Source of the DNA: Bacteroidales bacterium | GTDB taxonomy: Bacteria > Bacteroidota > Bacteroidia > Bacteroidales > Tenuifilaceae | Length of the DNA: 39,668 nt | NCBI GenBank assembly: GCA_016931855.1 | Contig: JAFGDZ010000019.1 | Location: forward strand, 1-39,668 | Direction: 5' to 3' | Shown here: one piece after another, positions 1 to 7,717 of the stretch | Layout of the letters: every line of letters starts with the position of its first letter | Position numbering within the stretch: the first letter of the stretch is position 1 | Notes under the pieces: model-generated | What the model was told of the DNA's origin: nothing | Seen by the model: the letters and a program-made list of their open reading frames with translations, nothing else | Databases searched by the model: none | Made by a program: the position numbers and the translations under genes

Positions 1-55
1 CTAGGACTACTTCTGCCGATTGGTTTGCAGTTAGAAAGTTGTTGAGTGTTTTCAT
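1..55 (-). CDS. Double-glycine leader peptide precursor, partial (window edge)
   Basis: The minus strand reads ATG at 53-55 and gives MKTLNNFLTANQSAEVVL before the window ends. It is nearly identical, at both protein and DNA level, to the first 18 residues of the neighbouring gene at 120-263, so it is a tandem paralogue. Only the leader is visible; the GG site and the core peptide lie outside the window. By analogy with the neighbour it is probably a ribosomally made, exported or modified peptide precursor. Confidence 0.6.
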   Translation of the reverse strand, partial: MKTLNNFLTANQSAEVVL

Positions 56-119
56 GGGTTATACCTGTTTGTTGTTGGCGTTAAATTAGTTGGTTGGCTT
101 GCTTGCTTCCAGTCGATGG

Positions 120-263
120 TTATTCCTTGATGTATATTGGCGGATCCTTCTCTATAATGTACCCTCCATCGCCGTCCCCTCCCTTTAGCGCATTTAGCTG
201 GTTTAAGTCTAGGACAACTTCTGCCGATTGGTTTGCAGTTAAAAAGTTGGTTAGTGTCTTCAT
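120..263 (-). CDS. Short double-glycine leader peptide precursor (47 aa)
   Basis: The peptide starts MKTLTNFLTANQSAEVV, continues to LDLNQLNALKGG, and ends in an 18-residue tail, DGDGGYIIEKDPPIYIKE. A leader with a hydrophobic/Leu pattern ending in LKGG is typical of the Bacteroidota 'natural product precursor' and double-glycine families, which are cut by C39-type peptidase transporters. A longer frame with a GTG start at 305 exists. The ATG at 261-263 is preferred because the tandem copy at 1-55 starts at exactly the equivalent residue. The tail has no Cys, so disulfide or lanthionine chemistry is not supported. Transporter and modifying genes, if any, would lie left of the window. Function (bacteriocin, signal or modified peptide) is inferred only from the leader. 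Confidence 0.65.
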   Translation of the reverse strand: MKTLTNFLTANQSAEVVLDLNQLNALKGGDGDGGYIIEKDPPIYIKE

Positions 264-560
264 GGAATTATAGTTTTTAGTGTTTAAAAATTCTTGGGTC
301 TTCACCTACATATTCCATGAGGTGGCAAAACGTGACATGTTTTTAACACTTTTTTTTCACTTTTTTTTAAAATATTTTTTAAGCTGCATAAAAACAGCGT
401 GTTGCGAATTATGCCTTTTTAATATTTTTACAAGGGGGTTGTTACTGTTTGGGTATTTTTCTACTTTTGCGCTCTTAATTTCCAATAAATTAGGTTGAAG
501 TTGAGTGTAACTCAGCGGTGAACGCTGTATAGGGTTTGATAACTAACATGTTTTAGCCAA
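264..560. other. Divergent intergenic region between peptide genes and tig
   Basis: This AT-rich stretch separates the minus-strand peptide genes from plus-strand tig. It contains long T-rich runs (about 340-380) and the tig promoter at 438-469. No convincing coding sequence is seen; the open frame at 280-498 is low-complexity and has no recognisable features. No full promoter for the peptide genes could be assigned. Confidence 0.5.
438..469 (+). promoter_or_regulatory. Promoter for tig
   Basis: TACTTTTG at 462-469 matches the Bacteroidota -7 consensus TAnnTTTG. GTTG at about 438-441 lies 20 bp upstream as a -33 element. Transcription would start near 476 and leave a leader of about 85 nt. 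Confidence 0.5.
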
Positions 561-1904
561 ATGAATATTTTACACGAGAACGTTGATGGGCTCAACGCGC
601 TACTGAAGGTTTCGGTTGTGAAAGCCGACTATCAGGCTAAGGTTGAGCAAATGCTAAAGGACTACCGTAAAAAGGCCGCAATTAAAGGCTTTAGGCCTGG
701 TAAGGCTCCAGAGGGGCTAATTAGTAAACTGTACCGTTTACCTATGACTGCCGAAGAGGTAAACAAACTTGTGTCTGAGTCAATATCAAACTATCTGTTT
801 GAGCAAAAGCTTAATATCCTTGGTGAGCCAATGCCAAGCGAAAGCCAGCCAAAAATTGATTGGGAAACCCAAGAAGATTTTGAATTCGTTTTCGATATGG
901 GGCTTATGCCAGAGTTTGAACTTAAGCTCTCTAAGCGCGACAAGGTTCCTTACTACACCATTGCTATCGACGATAAAATTCGTGAGCTTTACCTAGATAG
1001 CCACCAGCGTCGCCACGGCACCTATGTGCCTGTTGAGGTTGCTGGTGATAACGACCTTCTTAAGGTTACCCTAACCGAGCTTAACAGCGATGAGTCGCCT
1101 CGCGAGGGCGGTATCAATGTTGATAGCGCATCTGTTGGAATTGGACTTGTTGGCGATGAGGCCGAAAAGGCTAAACTCGTTGGCGCTAAAGTTGGCGACG
1201 TTTTTGTTATCGATGTAACTAAGGCTTTCCCTAATGAGACCGACAGAGCAGCCTTGCTTCGTGTAAACAAAACCAACCTTGGTTCTGTTGCTCCGTTGTT
1301 CCAAGCAACGGTTACTGAGACCATGACCTACCAAAAGGGTGAGCTAACTCAGGAACTTTTTGATAAGGTTTACGGTGAAGGTAATGTAACCTCAGAAAAG
1401 GAGTTTATTGCAAGGGTTGAAGAGGAGATTAAGGCAAATCTTCAGCGCGAAAGCGATTTCCGTTTCCTTGTTGACCTAAAGGATAAGCTTGTTGATAAAG
1501 CCAAGTTTGAGTTGCCTAAAGAGTTCCTTATGCGTTGGTTGCTAGCTATAAACGAAGGCAAAGTAACCCGCGAGCAGGTAGAGGAGGAGTTCCCATTGTT
1601 CGAGAAAGACCTTAAGTGGCAGCTAATTCGCGATAAGGTTAGCAAAGAGCAGGAACTTGCTGTTACTGATGCTGAACTAGCCGAGTTTGCAAAAACCTAT
1701 GCACGTGATCAGTTTGCGGCATATGGGCTTCGCGAAATTCCAGAGGAGTACCTTGTTCGCTATGCCGAGGATATGCTTAAGAAGGACGATGAGCGCCGCA
1801 AAATCAGGGAGCGTCTTCTTGAAGATAAAGTTGTTGCTTGGATTAAAGAGGCTGTTAAACTTGACGAGAAAGAGATTTCTGCTGATGAGTTTAATGCCTT
1901 GTAG
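561..1904 (+). CDS. tig: Trigger factor (ribosome-associated chaperone / peptidyl-prolyl isomerase)
   Basis: Trigger factor binds ribosomal protein L23 near the exit tunnel and shelters nascent chains. The ribosome-binding domain is residues 1 to about 115, and the signature loop reads GFRPGKAP near residues 44-51, as in the family GFRxGK motif. A diverged FKBP-like middle region follows (about 150-245). The long helical chaperone arms and C-terminal domain run from about 260 to 447, rich in E/K and ending NAL. The 447-residue length is normal for the family. The protein opens the tig-clpP-clpX order found in many bacteria, here on one strand but with a terminator after tig and its own promoter. 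The start ATG at 561 fits the family N-terminus MNI. Confidence 0.95.
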   Translation: MNILHENVDGLNALLKVSVVKADYQAKVEQMLKDYRKKAAIKGFRPGKAPEGLISKLYRLPMTAEEVNKLVSESISNYLFEQKLNILGEPMPSESQPKIDWETQEDFEFVFDMGLMPEFELKLSKRDKVPYYTIAIDDKIRELYLDSHQRRHGTYVPVEVAGDNDLLKVTLTELNSDESPREGGINVDSASVGIGLVGDEAEKAKLVGAKVGDVFVIDVTKAFPNETDRAALLRVNKTNLGSVAPLFQATVTETMTYQKGELTQELFDKVYGEGNVTSEKEFIARVEEEIKANLQRESDFRFLVDLKDKLVDKAKFELPKEFLMRWLLAINEGKVTREQVEEEFPLFEKDLKWQLIRDKVSKEQELAVTDAELAEFAKTYARDQFAAYGLREIPEEYLVRYAEDMLKKDDERRKIRERLLEDKVVAWIKEAVKLDEKEISADEFNAL

Positions 1905-1922
1905 CATAAAACGTTATTATGG

Positions 1923-1953
1923 AAAAGGGATGCCGTTGTGGTATCCCTTTTTT
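1923..1953 (+). terminator. Rho-independent terminator after tig
   Basis: AAAGGGATGCC, a five-base loop and GGTATCCCTTT form a stem (one mismatch) followed by TTT. It starts about 20 bp after the tig stop codon and separates tig from clpP transcription. Confidence 0.75.
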
Positions 1954-2075
1954 AGTGGTGTTCCTTTTGTGGCTGTAGGCAAAATGCGCTGCTCCGCAGG
2001 GGGGATAAAAGCCTTGACTCTCCTTGGGAATTCTGCTTTTAGGACAGGTTATTTAGGATTCTCGGCCACATAAAG

Positions 2076-2106
2076 TTTTTCTAATTGCCACTTTCCATTA
2101 ACTTTG
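2076..2106 (+). promoter_or_regulatory. Probable promoter for clpP
   Basis: TAACTTTG at 2099-2106 is a perfect -7 TAnnTTTG match. TTTT at 2076-2079 is a weak -33 at 19 bp spacing. The predicted start site near 2113 lies downstream of the in-frame extension that begins at 2085, which supports the internal ATG at 2169 as the ClpP start. Confidence 0.5.
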
Positions 2107-2168
2107 TTTGTCTAACATTGTTTTGGAATTGTTATTTTAGTCAACTTGAAGTTAAAACAGTATATCAT

Positions 2169-2843
2169 ATGAAGAGTAAAAACGAATTTGAAAAATATGC
2201 GCGTTTACAGCGCGGTGTAAGTAGCCTAACAATGCACCGCTTTAAGTCGATGCATAACAGCTACATTAACCCAACCATTATTGAGGAGCGCCAGCTTAAC
2301 ATTGCCACCATGGATGTTTTTTCCCGCCTAATGATGGATAGAATAATATTCTTAGGTGTGCCAATTAACGATGACGTTGCCAATATCATTCAGGCACAGC
2401 TACTTTTTCTTGAGTCAACCGATGCTGGGAAGGATATTCAAATTTACTTTAACACCCCAGGCGGCTCAGTGTATGCAGGGTTAGGCATTTACGATACAAT
2501 GCAGTTTATTAGCCCCGATGTTGCCACAATATGTACCGGAATTGCCGCATCTATGGGTGCCGTGCTTCTTACTGCTGGCGCAAAGGGGAAGCGTACCGCG
2601 CTACCTCACTCTAGGGTGATGATACACCAGCCAATGGGAGGAGCAGAGGGACAGGCTTCCGATATAGAGATTACCACTCGCGAGATTCTAAAACTTAGAA
2701 CCGAGCTTTACGAGATTATTGCAGAGCACTCTGGAAATGACATGGAGAAGGTTTTTAAAGACGCCGATCGCGATTACTGGATGACCGCCGAAGAGGCAAA
2801 GTCGTATGGTATGATTGATGAGGTTTTGCGTCGCAGTAAATAA
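2169..2843 (+). CDS. clpP: ATP-dependent Clp protease proteolytic subunit
   Basis: ClpP is the serine peptidase that forms a two-ring barrel and is fed unfolded substrates by ClpX, encoded 540 bp downstream. The catalytic Ser lies in [11 protein letters not shown], the His in MIHQPMGG and the Asp in [11 protein letters not shown]. The handle-helix region ends in [12 protein letters not shown], as in the family. The open frame extends upstream to 2085, but the first 28 codons look like untranslated AT-rich DNA containing the promoter. The ATG at 2169 ([11 protein letters not shown]) gives a 224-residue protein, a normal length for Bacteroidota ClpP with its short N-terminal extension. A ferredoxin gene separates it from clpX. 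Confidence 0.95.
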   Translation: MKSKNEFEKYARLQRGVSSLTMHRFKSMHNSYINPTIIEERQLNIATMDVFSRLMMDRIIFLGVPINDDVANIIQAQLLFLESTDAGKDIQIYFNTPGGSVYAGLGIYDTMQFISPDVATICTGIAASMGAVLLTAGAKGKRTALPHSRVMIHQPMGGAEGQASDIEITTREILKLRTELYEIIAEHSGNDMEKVFKDADRDYWMTAEEAKSYGMIDEVLRRSK

Positions 2844-2864
2844 CCGGTCTCTTCTTTAGCATAC

Positions 2865-2893
2865 AGGGGGTGGAGTTTCCATTCCCTTTTTTT
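2865..2893 (+). terminator. Probable terminator after clpP
   Basis: GGGGGTGGA, a short loop and TCCATTCCC form an imperfect stem followed by seven T residues, about 20 bp after the clpP stop codon. Confidence 0.5.
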
Positions 2894-2935
2894 GTTATGT
2901 ACAATGTAGATATGTAGATAAATAAATATAATAGT

Positions 2936-2943
2936 TATATTTG
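2936..2943 (+). promoter_or_regulatory. -7 element upstream of the ferredoxin gene
   Basis: TATATTTG matches TAnnTTTG. No clear -33 TTTG lies at 19-21 bp spacing. Transcription would start near 2950, about 74 nt before the ATG at 3024. Confidence 0.4.
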
Positions 2944-3023
2944 TGCCAGATTTTAGCGCATATATGTAGTTGCTTATGCCAGTAGTTGATTGATCTCCAT
3001 AAAATTAATAAATCGATAGTAAC

Positions 3024-3221
3024 ATGAATAGCATTGAAGTAAACGAGAGCCGTTGCCCAAAGAACCATCCTTGCCCAGTGGTTATGTATTGTCCAGCGGG
3101 TGCAATAACCCAAAAGGATTACTATAGCGCTCCCGAAATAGATGAGTCGCTATGCACAAAGTGCGGTAGGTGTTTACGCATGTGTGGTTATGGCGCTTTT
3201 CAGCCGGCAAGCAAGGCGTAG
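3024..3221 (+). CDS. Small 2[4Fe-4S] ferredoxin-like protein (65 aa)
   Basis: The protein has two cysteine clusters. The C-terminal one is a classical C44-x2-C47-x2-C50-x3-C54 4Fe-4S motif (CTKCGRCLRMC). The N-terminal one has the unusual spacing C11-x5-C17-x5-C23-P (CPKNHPCPVVMYCP). With C54 closing a cluster in ferredoxin-like cross-pairing, two clusters are plausible. Similar short proteins with RCPxNHPCP occur in strict anaerobes, but the partner is not known to me. It has its own -7 element and a strong terminator, so it is probably a single-gene transcript and not part of a clp operon. Its position between clpP and clpX is unusual. Redox electron carrier or redox sensor is inference. 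Confidence 0.8.
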   Translation: MNSIEVNESRCPKNHPCPVVMYCPAGAITQKDYYSAPEIDESLCTKCGRCLRMCGYGAFQPASKA

Positions 3222-3242
3222 TTAGTAAATGGTTATGCGTTT

Positions 3243-3278
3243 AAGGGCATTTGGTGTTTCCAGATGCCCTAATTTTTT
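3243..3278 (+). terminator. Rho-independent terminator after the ferredoxin gene
   Basis: AGGGCATTTGG, the loop TGTTT and CCAGATGCCCT form a strong stem with one mismatch, followed by AATTTTTT. Confidence 0.85.
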
Positions 3279-3302
3279 GTAATATTACCAGTTGCGACAA
3301 AC

Positions 3303-3326
3303 AGGTTTACACAAATGTGTAAACCT
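3303..3326 (+). promoter_or_regulatory. Perfect 24-bp palindrome, candidate operator of clpX
   Basis: An 11-bp left arm, AGGTTTACACA, and an 11-bp right arm, TGTGTAAACCT, are exact reverse complements separated by AA. The site covers the expected -33 region of the clpX promoter, whose -7 lies at 3342-3349. There is no T-run after it, so it is not a terminator. A dimeric repressor or activator site is the simplest reading; the regulator is unknown. Confidence 0.55.
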
Positions 3327-3341
3327 CAACCTAAAAAGTTG

Positions 3342-3349
3342 TAACTTTG
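3342..3349 (+). promoter_or_regulatory. -7 promoter element of clpX
   Basis: TAACTTTG matches TAnnTTTG, identical to the clpP -7 box. The expected start near 3356 leaves a leader of about 29 nt. The -33 region lacks TTTG and is occupied by the palindrome at 3303-3326, which suggests regulated expression. Confidence 0.5.
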
Positions 3350-3384
3350 CAGGGCAATAGTTTTTTGAAAGATAATATTTTACG

Positions 3385-4608
3385 ATGCGAAATACCGATA
3401 AATGTTCATTTTGCGGACGCGAGCGAAAAGAGGTAAATCTTCTTATTGCTGGTGTAACTGGTTTTATTTGCGATATGTGTGCCGAGCAGGCAAACCTAAT
3501 TGTTCGCGAGGAGCTAAAGAAGAAGGGCGAGTTTAAGCTCAATAAAGGAAAACTGCTTAAGCCAACTGAGATAAAGAAGTTCCTTGACCAGTACGTAATT
3601 GGTCAGGATGAGGCTAAAAAGTTCCTTTCTGTTGCCGTGTACAACCACTATAAGCGTTTGCTTCAGTCCGATCATGGCGATGACGTTGAGATAGAAAAGA
3701 GTAATATCCTACTTGTTGGTGAAACGGGTACAGGAAAAACCCTTTTGGCTCGTACAATTGCCAAAATGCTGCATGTTCCCTTTACCATTGTTGATGCAAC
3801 CGTCCTAACCGAGGCTGGCTATGTTGGCGAGGATGTGGAGAGCATTCTTTCCCGTTTGTTGCAAGTAGCCGACTATAACGTTGAAGCCGCCGAGAAAGGC
3901 ATTGTTTTTATTGATGAGATAGACAAGATTGCTCGTAAGGGCGATAACCCATCTATCACTCGCGATGTGTCTGGCGAAGGTGTTCAACAAGGGCTGCTAA
4001 AGCTCCTTGAAGGCTCAATAGTGAACGTTCCACCACAAGGAGGACGTAAGCATCCGGAGCAAAAGATGATTCAGGTTGATACCAAAAACATCCTGTTTGT
4101 TTGCGGTGGAGCCTTTGATGGTATCGACCGTAAAATTGCTCAGCGGCTAAACTCTCAGGTTGTAGGCTACGGCGCAAGTCAGGATAGGGAGAATGTGGAT
4201 AAGCATAACCTGCTACAGTACATTGCTCCGCAGGATTTGCGCTCATTTGGATTAATCCCAGAAATAATTGGGCGTTTACCTGTAGTTACCTACTTAAACC
4301 CACTTGATAGGGATACTCTGCGAAGCATTCTTACCGAGCCCAAAAATGCCATTATTAAGCAGTATAAGAAGCTGTTTAAGTACGATGGCATTACTATAGA
4401 GTTTGATACGGAGGCCCTAGAGTATATTGTTGATAAAGCGGTTGAGTTTAAACTGGGTGCTCGTGGCTTACGTTCAATATGCGAGGCAATAATGATGGAT
4501 GCCATGTTTGATCTTCCCTCACAGAAAACCGAAAGCATGACCATCTCCCTTGAGTACGCTCAGCAAAAACTGGAAAAGATAAACTTAAAACGCCTAAAAG
4601 CCGCTTAG
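3385..4608 (+). CDS. clpX: ATP-dependent Clp protease ATP-binding subunit ClpX
   Basis: ClpX is a hexameric AAA+ unfoldase that recognises tagged substrates and threads them into ClpP. The N-terminal zinc-binding domain has C7, C10, C29 and C32. Walker A is G112-ETGTGK-T119 and Walker B with the catalytic acid is IVFIDEID (about 173-180). The pore loop reads AGYVGED and sensor 1 lies near the segment [13 protein letters not shown]. The family segment [14 protein letters not shown] and the C-terminal small domain (GARGLRS) are present. The 407-residue length is typical. It is the last gene of the plus-strand locus, and its stop codon overlaps that of the convergent folA. Confidence 0.97.
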   Translation: MRNTDKCSFCGRERKEVNLLIAGVTGFICDMCAEQANLIVREELKKKGEFKLNKGKLLKPTEIKKFLDQYVIGQDEAKKFLSVAVYNHYKRLLQSDHGDDVEIEKSNILLVGETGTGKTLLARTIAKMLHVPFTIVDATVLTEAGYVGEDVESILSRLLQVADYNVEAAEKGIVFIDEIDKIARKGDNPSITRDVSGEGVQQGLLKLLEGSIVNVPPQGGRKHPEQKMIQVDTKNILFVCGGAFDGIDRKIAQRLNSQVVGYGASQDRENVDKHNLLQYIAPQDLRSFGLIPEIIGRLPVVTYLNPLDRDTLRSILTEPKNAIIKQYKKLFKYDGITIEFDTEALEYIVDKAVEFKLGARGLRSICEAIMMDAMFDLPSQKTESMTISLEYAQQKLEKINLKRLKAA

Positions 4609-5093
4609 CGTCTTTTGGTGTAGTTAGCAAAAGTGTAGTGAAGCTCGTCGGATTCGGCGGGCTTTCCTTTTTGTATGCTCTCTACATCCCATTCCATTAG
4701 GTCTAGCTCAGGGAAAAACGTATCGGCTGGGAAGCTGCCATGAACACGCGTTAAGTAAATCCTATCGGTCAAGGGAAGGGCTTGCTTGTATATTTCGCCA
4801 CCTCCAATAATAAAAACCTCCTGCTCATTACGAGCAATAACAAGAGCCTCGTCTAACGAGCATACAACAATGCACCCTTCGGGTTTAAAATCTGGGTTGC
4901 GGCTTATTACAATATTGGTTCTGTTGGGTAGTGGTTTGCCAATACTCTCGTATGTTTTGCGCCCCATAATAATGTGGTGGCCGCTGGTTAGGCTCTTAAA
5001 ACGCTTTAGATCTTCGGATATGTGCCATAGTAACTGGTTGTTAAGTCCAATGGCGTTATTGTTGGCAACAGCAACTATAATTGATATGGTCAT
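4605..5093 (-). CDS. folA: Dihydrofolate reductase
   Basis: Reduces dihydrofolate to tetrahydrofolate with NADPH, regenerating the cofactor oxidised by thymidylate synthase, which is encoded just upstream. The start [16 protein letters not shown] carries the family A-x-x-x-x-IG motif. [13 protein letters not shown] has the substrate-binding acidic residue, [12 protein letters not shown] the cofactor motif, and [13 protein letters not shown] the second nucleotide motif. At 162 residues it is full length. It is the last gene of the minus-strand thyA - 74-aa protein - folA cluster, 15 bp after its neighbour. Its stop codon overlaps that of clpX on the other strand (4605-4608). Confidence 0.96.
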   Translation of the reverse strand: MTISIIVAVANNNAIGLNNQLLWHISEDLKRFKSLTSGHHIIMGRKTYESIGKPLPNRTNIVISRNPDFKPEGCIVVCSLDEALVIARNEQEVFIIGGGEIYKQALPLTDRIYLTRVHGSFPADTFFPELDLMEWDVESIQKGKPAESDELHYTFANYTKRR

Positions 5094-5108
5094 TTCTATT
5101 TAGGTTGA

Positions 5109-5333
5109 TTAGCGGTTAAACGTTTTATCCTGCATGAACTCTCTCTTACGCTTGGGTTCAATGTTGCTCCTAAAAACCATGTAAAATATTGGCCCCATTA
5201 CTAGAATAAGAACTAGCTCCAGTAGCTGGTTGCTAAAGTATGGTCGTTTTCTCCGGTTTTTGAATAGTAATGCCCAGCTCCAAAGCCAAGTGCAAACAAA
5301 TATTGAAGCAACTATTATTGCGTAGGTTTTCAT
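5109..5333 (-). CDS. Small two-helix membrane protein (74 aa) between thyA and folA
   Basis: Two hydrophobic segments (about residues 4-24 and 37-54) flank a basic loop, FKNRRKRPYF, and the tail is charged (EPKRKREFMQDK). The second helix, LVLILVMGPIFYMVF, with its GP-x-x-Y pattern, loosely resembles the N-terminal membrane domain of phospholipase D-type proteins (PLDc_N), but this is weak. The gene starts 49 bp after thyA and ends 15 bp before folA, so it is very likely co-transcribed with both. No specific function is recognised. Confidence 0.7.
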   Translation of the reverse strand: MKTYAIIVASIFVCTWLWSWALLFKNRRKRPYFSNQLLELVLILVMGPIFYMVFRSNIEPKRKREFMQDKTFNR

Positions 5334-5382
5334 GCTACAGGTTTAAGGGACTCTGTGTTTTAGTTAGTACAACAGCGTTATG

Positions 5383-6177
5383 TTAAATTGCTATTGCCCC
5401 TTTTATGTGGGGATGAGGATTGTAATCCTGAAGCGAAAAATCCTCATACTTGAAATCGAAAATTGATTTTACTTCTGGGTTAATACCCATTTTGGGCAGT
5501 GCTCTTGGCTCACGGGTTAGCTGCAGCTTAACCTGCTCTATGTGGTTTAGGTAGATGTGTGTGTCGCCAAGTGTATGAATAAATTCGCCTGGTTGTAAGT
5601 CCGTTACCTGTGCAATCATCATGGTTAGCAGCGCGTAGCTGGCAATGTTGAATGGCACGCCTAAAAATACATCGGCGCTGCGCTGGTATAGCTGGCACGA
5701 TAGCTTTCCATTGGCAACATAAAACTGAAAAAGAACATGGCAAGGGGGGAGCGCCATTTGCTCTATTTGCCCAACGTTCCATGCGCATACAAGGTGCCTA
5801 CGGGAGTCGGGTGTGCGAGTTATCGATTCAATAATCTGGCTTATTTGGTCAACGTGTTCTCCGCTTGCGGTAGGCCAGTTGCGCCATTGGTAGCCGTAAA
5901 TAGGGCCCAGCTCGCCTTGTGCATCAGCCCATTCGTTCCATATGGTTACTCCATTCTCGTTAAGGCTTTTTATGTTGGTTTCGCCATTAAGAAACCACAG
6001 TAGCTCATGTATTATCGACTTTAAGTGGAGCTTTTTTGTAGTTAAAAGGGGAAAACCCTCCGCAAGGTTAAACCGCATCTGGTGCCCAAATACGCTTAGG
6101 GTTCCTGTTCCCGTTCTGTCCTGTTTTTTTACCCCGGTGGCGATTATATGGTCAAGTAAATCAAGGTATTGCTTCAT
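5383..6177 (-). CDS. thyA: Thymidylate synthase
   Basis: Converts dUMP and methylene-tetrahydrofolate to dTMP and dihydrofolate. The 264-residue length equals that of the classical ThyA. Visible motifs are the phosphate-binding Arg in QDRTGTGT, the WNEWAD segment, the second Arg pair in DSRRHL, the catalytic Cys in [13 protein letters not shown], and [22 protein letters not shown] for substrate binding. The C-terminus ending in AIAI fits the family. It leads the thyA - small protein - folA cluster, which couples dTMP production to recycling of the dihydrofolate formed. Confidence 0.97.
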   Translation of the reverse strand: MKQYLDLLDHIIATGVKKQDRTGTGTLSVFGHQMRFNLAEGFPLLTTKKLHLKSIIHELLWFLNGETNIKSLNENGVTIWNEWADAQGELGPIYGYQWRNWPTASGEHVDQISQIIESITRTPDSRRHLVCAWNVGQIEQMALPPCHVLFQFYVANGKLSCQLYQRSADVFLGVPFNIASYALLTMMIAQVTDLQPGEFIHTLGDTHIYLNHIEQVKLQLTREPRALPKMGINPEVKSIFDFKYEDFSLQDYNPHPHIKGAIAI

Positions 6178-6266
6178 TTGAGTAAATCTTTATTGAAGAG
6201 TAAAAGTAACCCAAAAAAACAATTTAATCAAAGTGATGGTCTTAATTGACTGTGGGGCTTTGCTGC

Positions 6267-7241
6267 CTAATTTCCTGCTACGGCAAATCTTCGTCCCCAA
6301 ACAGCGGCAATGGCAATAAGTATCCTAGGTATTAGCATCCACCAAATGGATACGCCAATGGCTGCAAATAGTAGCAAGTCCTCAAGGTTTGAGTGCGAAA
6401 TGGCAATGTGGAAGTTTAGTAGGTCTGCATCGCTGCGCGATAGTTTACCTGCCTCAACCTCCTCTACCATAACGGCAGAGCCATACGCAAGGCCTAAGGT
6501 GTTGGCCACAATCCATAGGAACGAGGTTGACTCAGGAAGCCCCATTATTTTGAGTAGCGGCTTAAATATGTTGGATAGTATCTGTATTATTCCAAACTCC
6601 TTTAGTATTCGCTGTAGAATCATTAGCAGTGTAACCAACGTAATGATTTTTAGGCAGAGGTACAGTGCCGATAATCCCCACGATGCCAGTACATCCTGTA
6701 ATGGTGCGCCGTGCATTAAGGCTTTGGAGCCTAGGCCTGCGCCTAAGTCGCCTGGGAGCAGTAGGTTTAGGCCAGCGGCTGCAACAATGGACATTCCCAC
6801 CCTAAGTAGCACTATGTGCCATGCTTTTGATCCCGTACGCTTTTGAACCGTTGTTTCCACAATTAGGTTGTGGGCTATAAGGCACATAACGGCAAGTATG
6901 GTTATTTCCCGCATGTTGAGTGGGAGCGACGATATTACTGCTATGGCAGAGTATATGTTAAGGAAGGCTGCGGTAAGGTAAACTAGCGCTGCCTCGCCGC
7001 GTAATCCGATTACCCCAAATGCGGGCGATAACCACTCCGACACAACGTTTAGAACGCCAAAGTGCTGAAGTAGTGTAACTGCAAGCGATATTGGGATGGT
7101 TATTTTAAGTAGCCAGATTGCCGTTTTTGTGGCTGGTGCTATGGCATCTTTAACGCATCCTCCAATTCGTTGGAGTAGCAATATGGCTTTGCTTGAGGCA
7201 ACTCGCGTTCCATTGCTCTTGTGCTTCCTTGCTGGGTTCAT
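6267..7241 (-). CDS. Nucleoside-recognition (Gate) domain membrane protein
   Basis: This 324-residue polytopic protein has about eight hydrophobic segments and an internal duplication of the Gate-type fold. The first half contains KITIPISLAVTLLQHFGVLN and GEAALVYLTAAFLNIYSAI. The second contains EFGIIQILSNIFKPLLKIMG, followed by an acidic segment, VMVEEVEAGKLSRSD, and the conserved AISHSNLED. The family includes SpmA/SpmB and the Gate domains of nucleoside transporters and FeoB, but bacterial stand-alone members have no settled substrate. The basic N-terminus (RKHKSNGTR) suggests cytoplasmic orientation. It is a stand-alone minus-strand gene 89 bp before thyA. Transport of a nucleoside-like or other solute is inference. 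Confidence 0.8.
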   Translation of the reverse strand: MNPARKHKSNGTRVASSKAILLLQRIGGCVKDAIAPATKTAIWLLKITIPISLAVTLLQHFGVLNVVSEWLSPAFGVIGLRGEAALVYLTAAFLNIYSAIAVISSLPLNMREITILAVMCLIAHNLIVETTVQKRTGSKAWHIVLLRVGMSIVAAAGLNLLLPGDLGAGLGSKALMHGAPLQDVLASWGLSALYLCLKIITLVTLLMILQRILKEFGIIQILSNIFKPLLKIMGLPESTSFLWIVANTLGLAYGSAVMVEEVEAGKLSRSDADLLNFHIAISHSNLEDLLLFAAIGVSIWWMLIPRILIAIAAVWGRRFAVAGN

Positions 7242-7314
7242 GTTAACCTAAATTATTAGTCAAACTATGATTGCTTCCATCTGGTTTAGTTTAACCGCGT
7301 GCAATATTTGGCTG

Positions 7315-7322
7315 CAAATGTA
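7315..7322 (-). promoter_or_regulatory. -7 element upstream of the Gate-domain gene
   Basis: The minus strand reads TACATTTG, matching TAnnTTTG, about 75 bp before the ATG at 7241. There is no -33 TTTG at the usual distance; that position is occupied by the inverted repeats at 7326-7363. Confidence 0.4.
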
Positions 7323-7325
7323 GTA

Positions 7326-7363
7326 AAACACGCTTTGCTAAGCGTGCTATACCAAGCGTGTTT
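7326..7363. repeat. Overlapping inverted repeats with three AAGCGTG copies
   Basis: AAACACGCTT (7326-7335) can pair with AAGCGTG (7340-7346) using a 4-nt loop. Alternatively it pairs over ten bases with AAGCGTGTTT (7354-7363). The two pairings exclude each other. The block sits immediately upstream of the minus-strand -7 box at 7315-7322, so it may be an operator with repeated half-sites. Confidence 0.5.
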
Positions 7364-7659
7364 CGTCAATTTGTCTCTTCCTGTTTTGTGGGTATTGCAG
7401 TAAGGGTGCGGGCTTGGGCGTATGCTTTTTTGCCCATTATACTATAGGTTTAACTTGTTTTGTTTGTTTTTAGCCAATGTGTACTAAATTTTTGGCACAG
7501 AATGGGTTTTGTGTTTAATTAAGCATGTTTCTTAACATGTATTAATTGTTACTGTCTGAAAATCTTGTACTACAGTTTTTTGTGATGTTGTAAAAAATGT
7601 TTTAGCTATTGGTAGCTACAGAAATATTTGTATAGACTTTCACGGCTGGCTTAAACTTT

Positions 7660-7667
7660 TATTTTTG
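7660..7667 (+). promoter_or_regulatory. -7 element of the GTPase gene
   Basis: TATTTTTG matches TAnnTTTG, 50 bp before the ATG at 7718. The -33 candidate TTTC at 7638-7641 is weak. Confidence 0.45.
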
Positions 7668-7717
7668 TATAACCTTTTAACTAATAAATTATAACCAATT
7701 AACCCTTTTATTGATCT

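Larger units (their letters stand above)
7242..7717. other. Divergent intergenic region (476 bp)
   Basis: This region lies between the Gate-domain gene and the GTPase gene. It contains a minus-strand -7 box at 7315-7322, an inverted-repeat cluster at 7326-7363 and a plus-strand -7 box at 7660-7667. The middle (about 7440-7640) is AT-rich without an open frame or clear structure. The leader of the Gate gene would be about 67 nt. Confidence 0.5.

Noticed and set aside
280-498. 72-codon plus-strand frame upstream of tig
   Set aside because: It consists of T-rich DNA translating to Phe/Leu runs and overlaps the tig promoter.
2085-2168. N-terminal extension of ClpP
   Set aside because: The 28 extra codons contain the TAACTTTG promoter box and have no similarity to ClpP N-termini. 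The ATG at 2169 fits the family.
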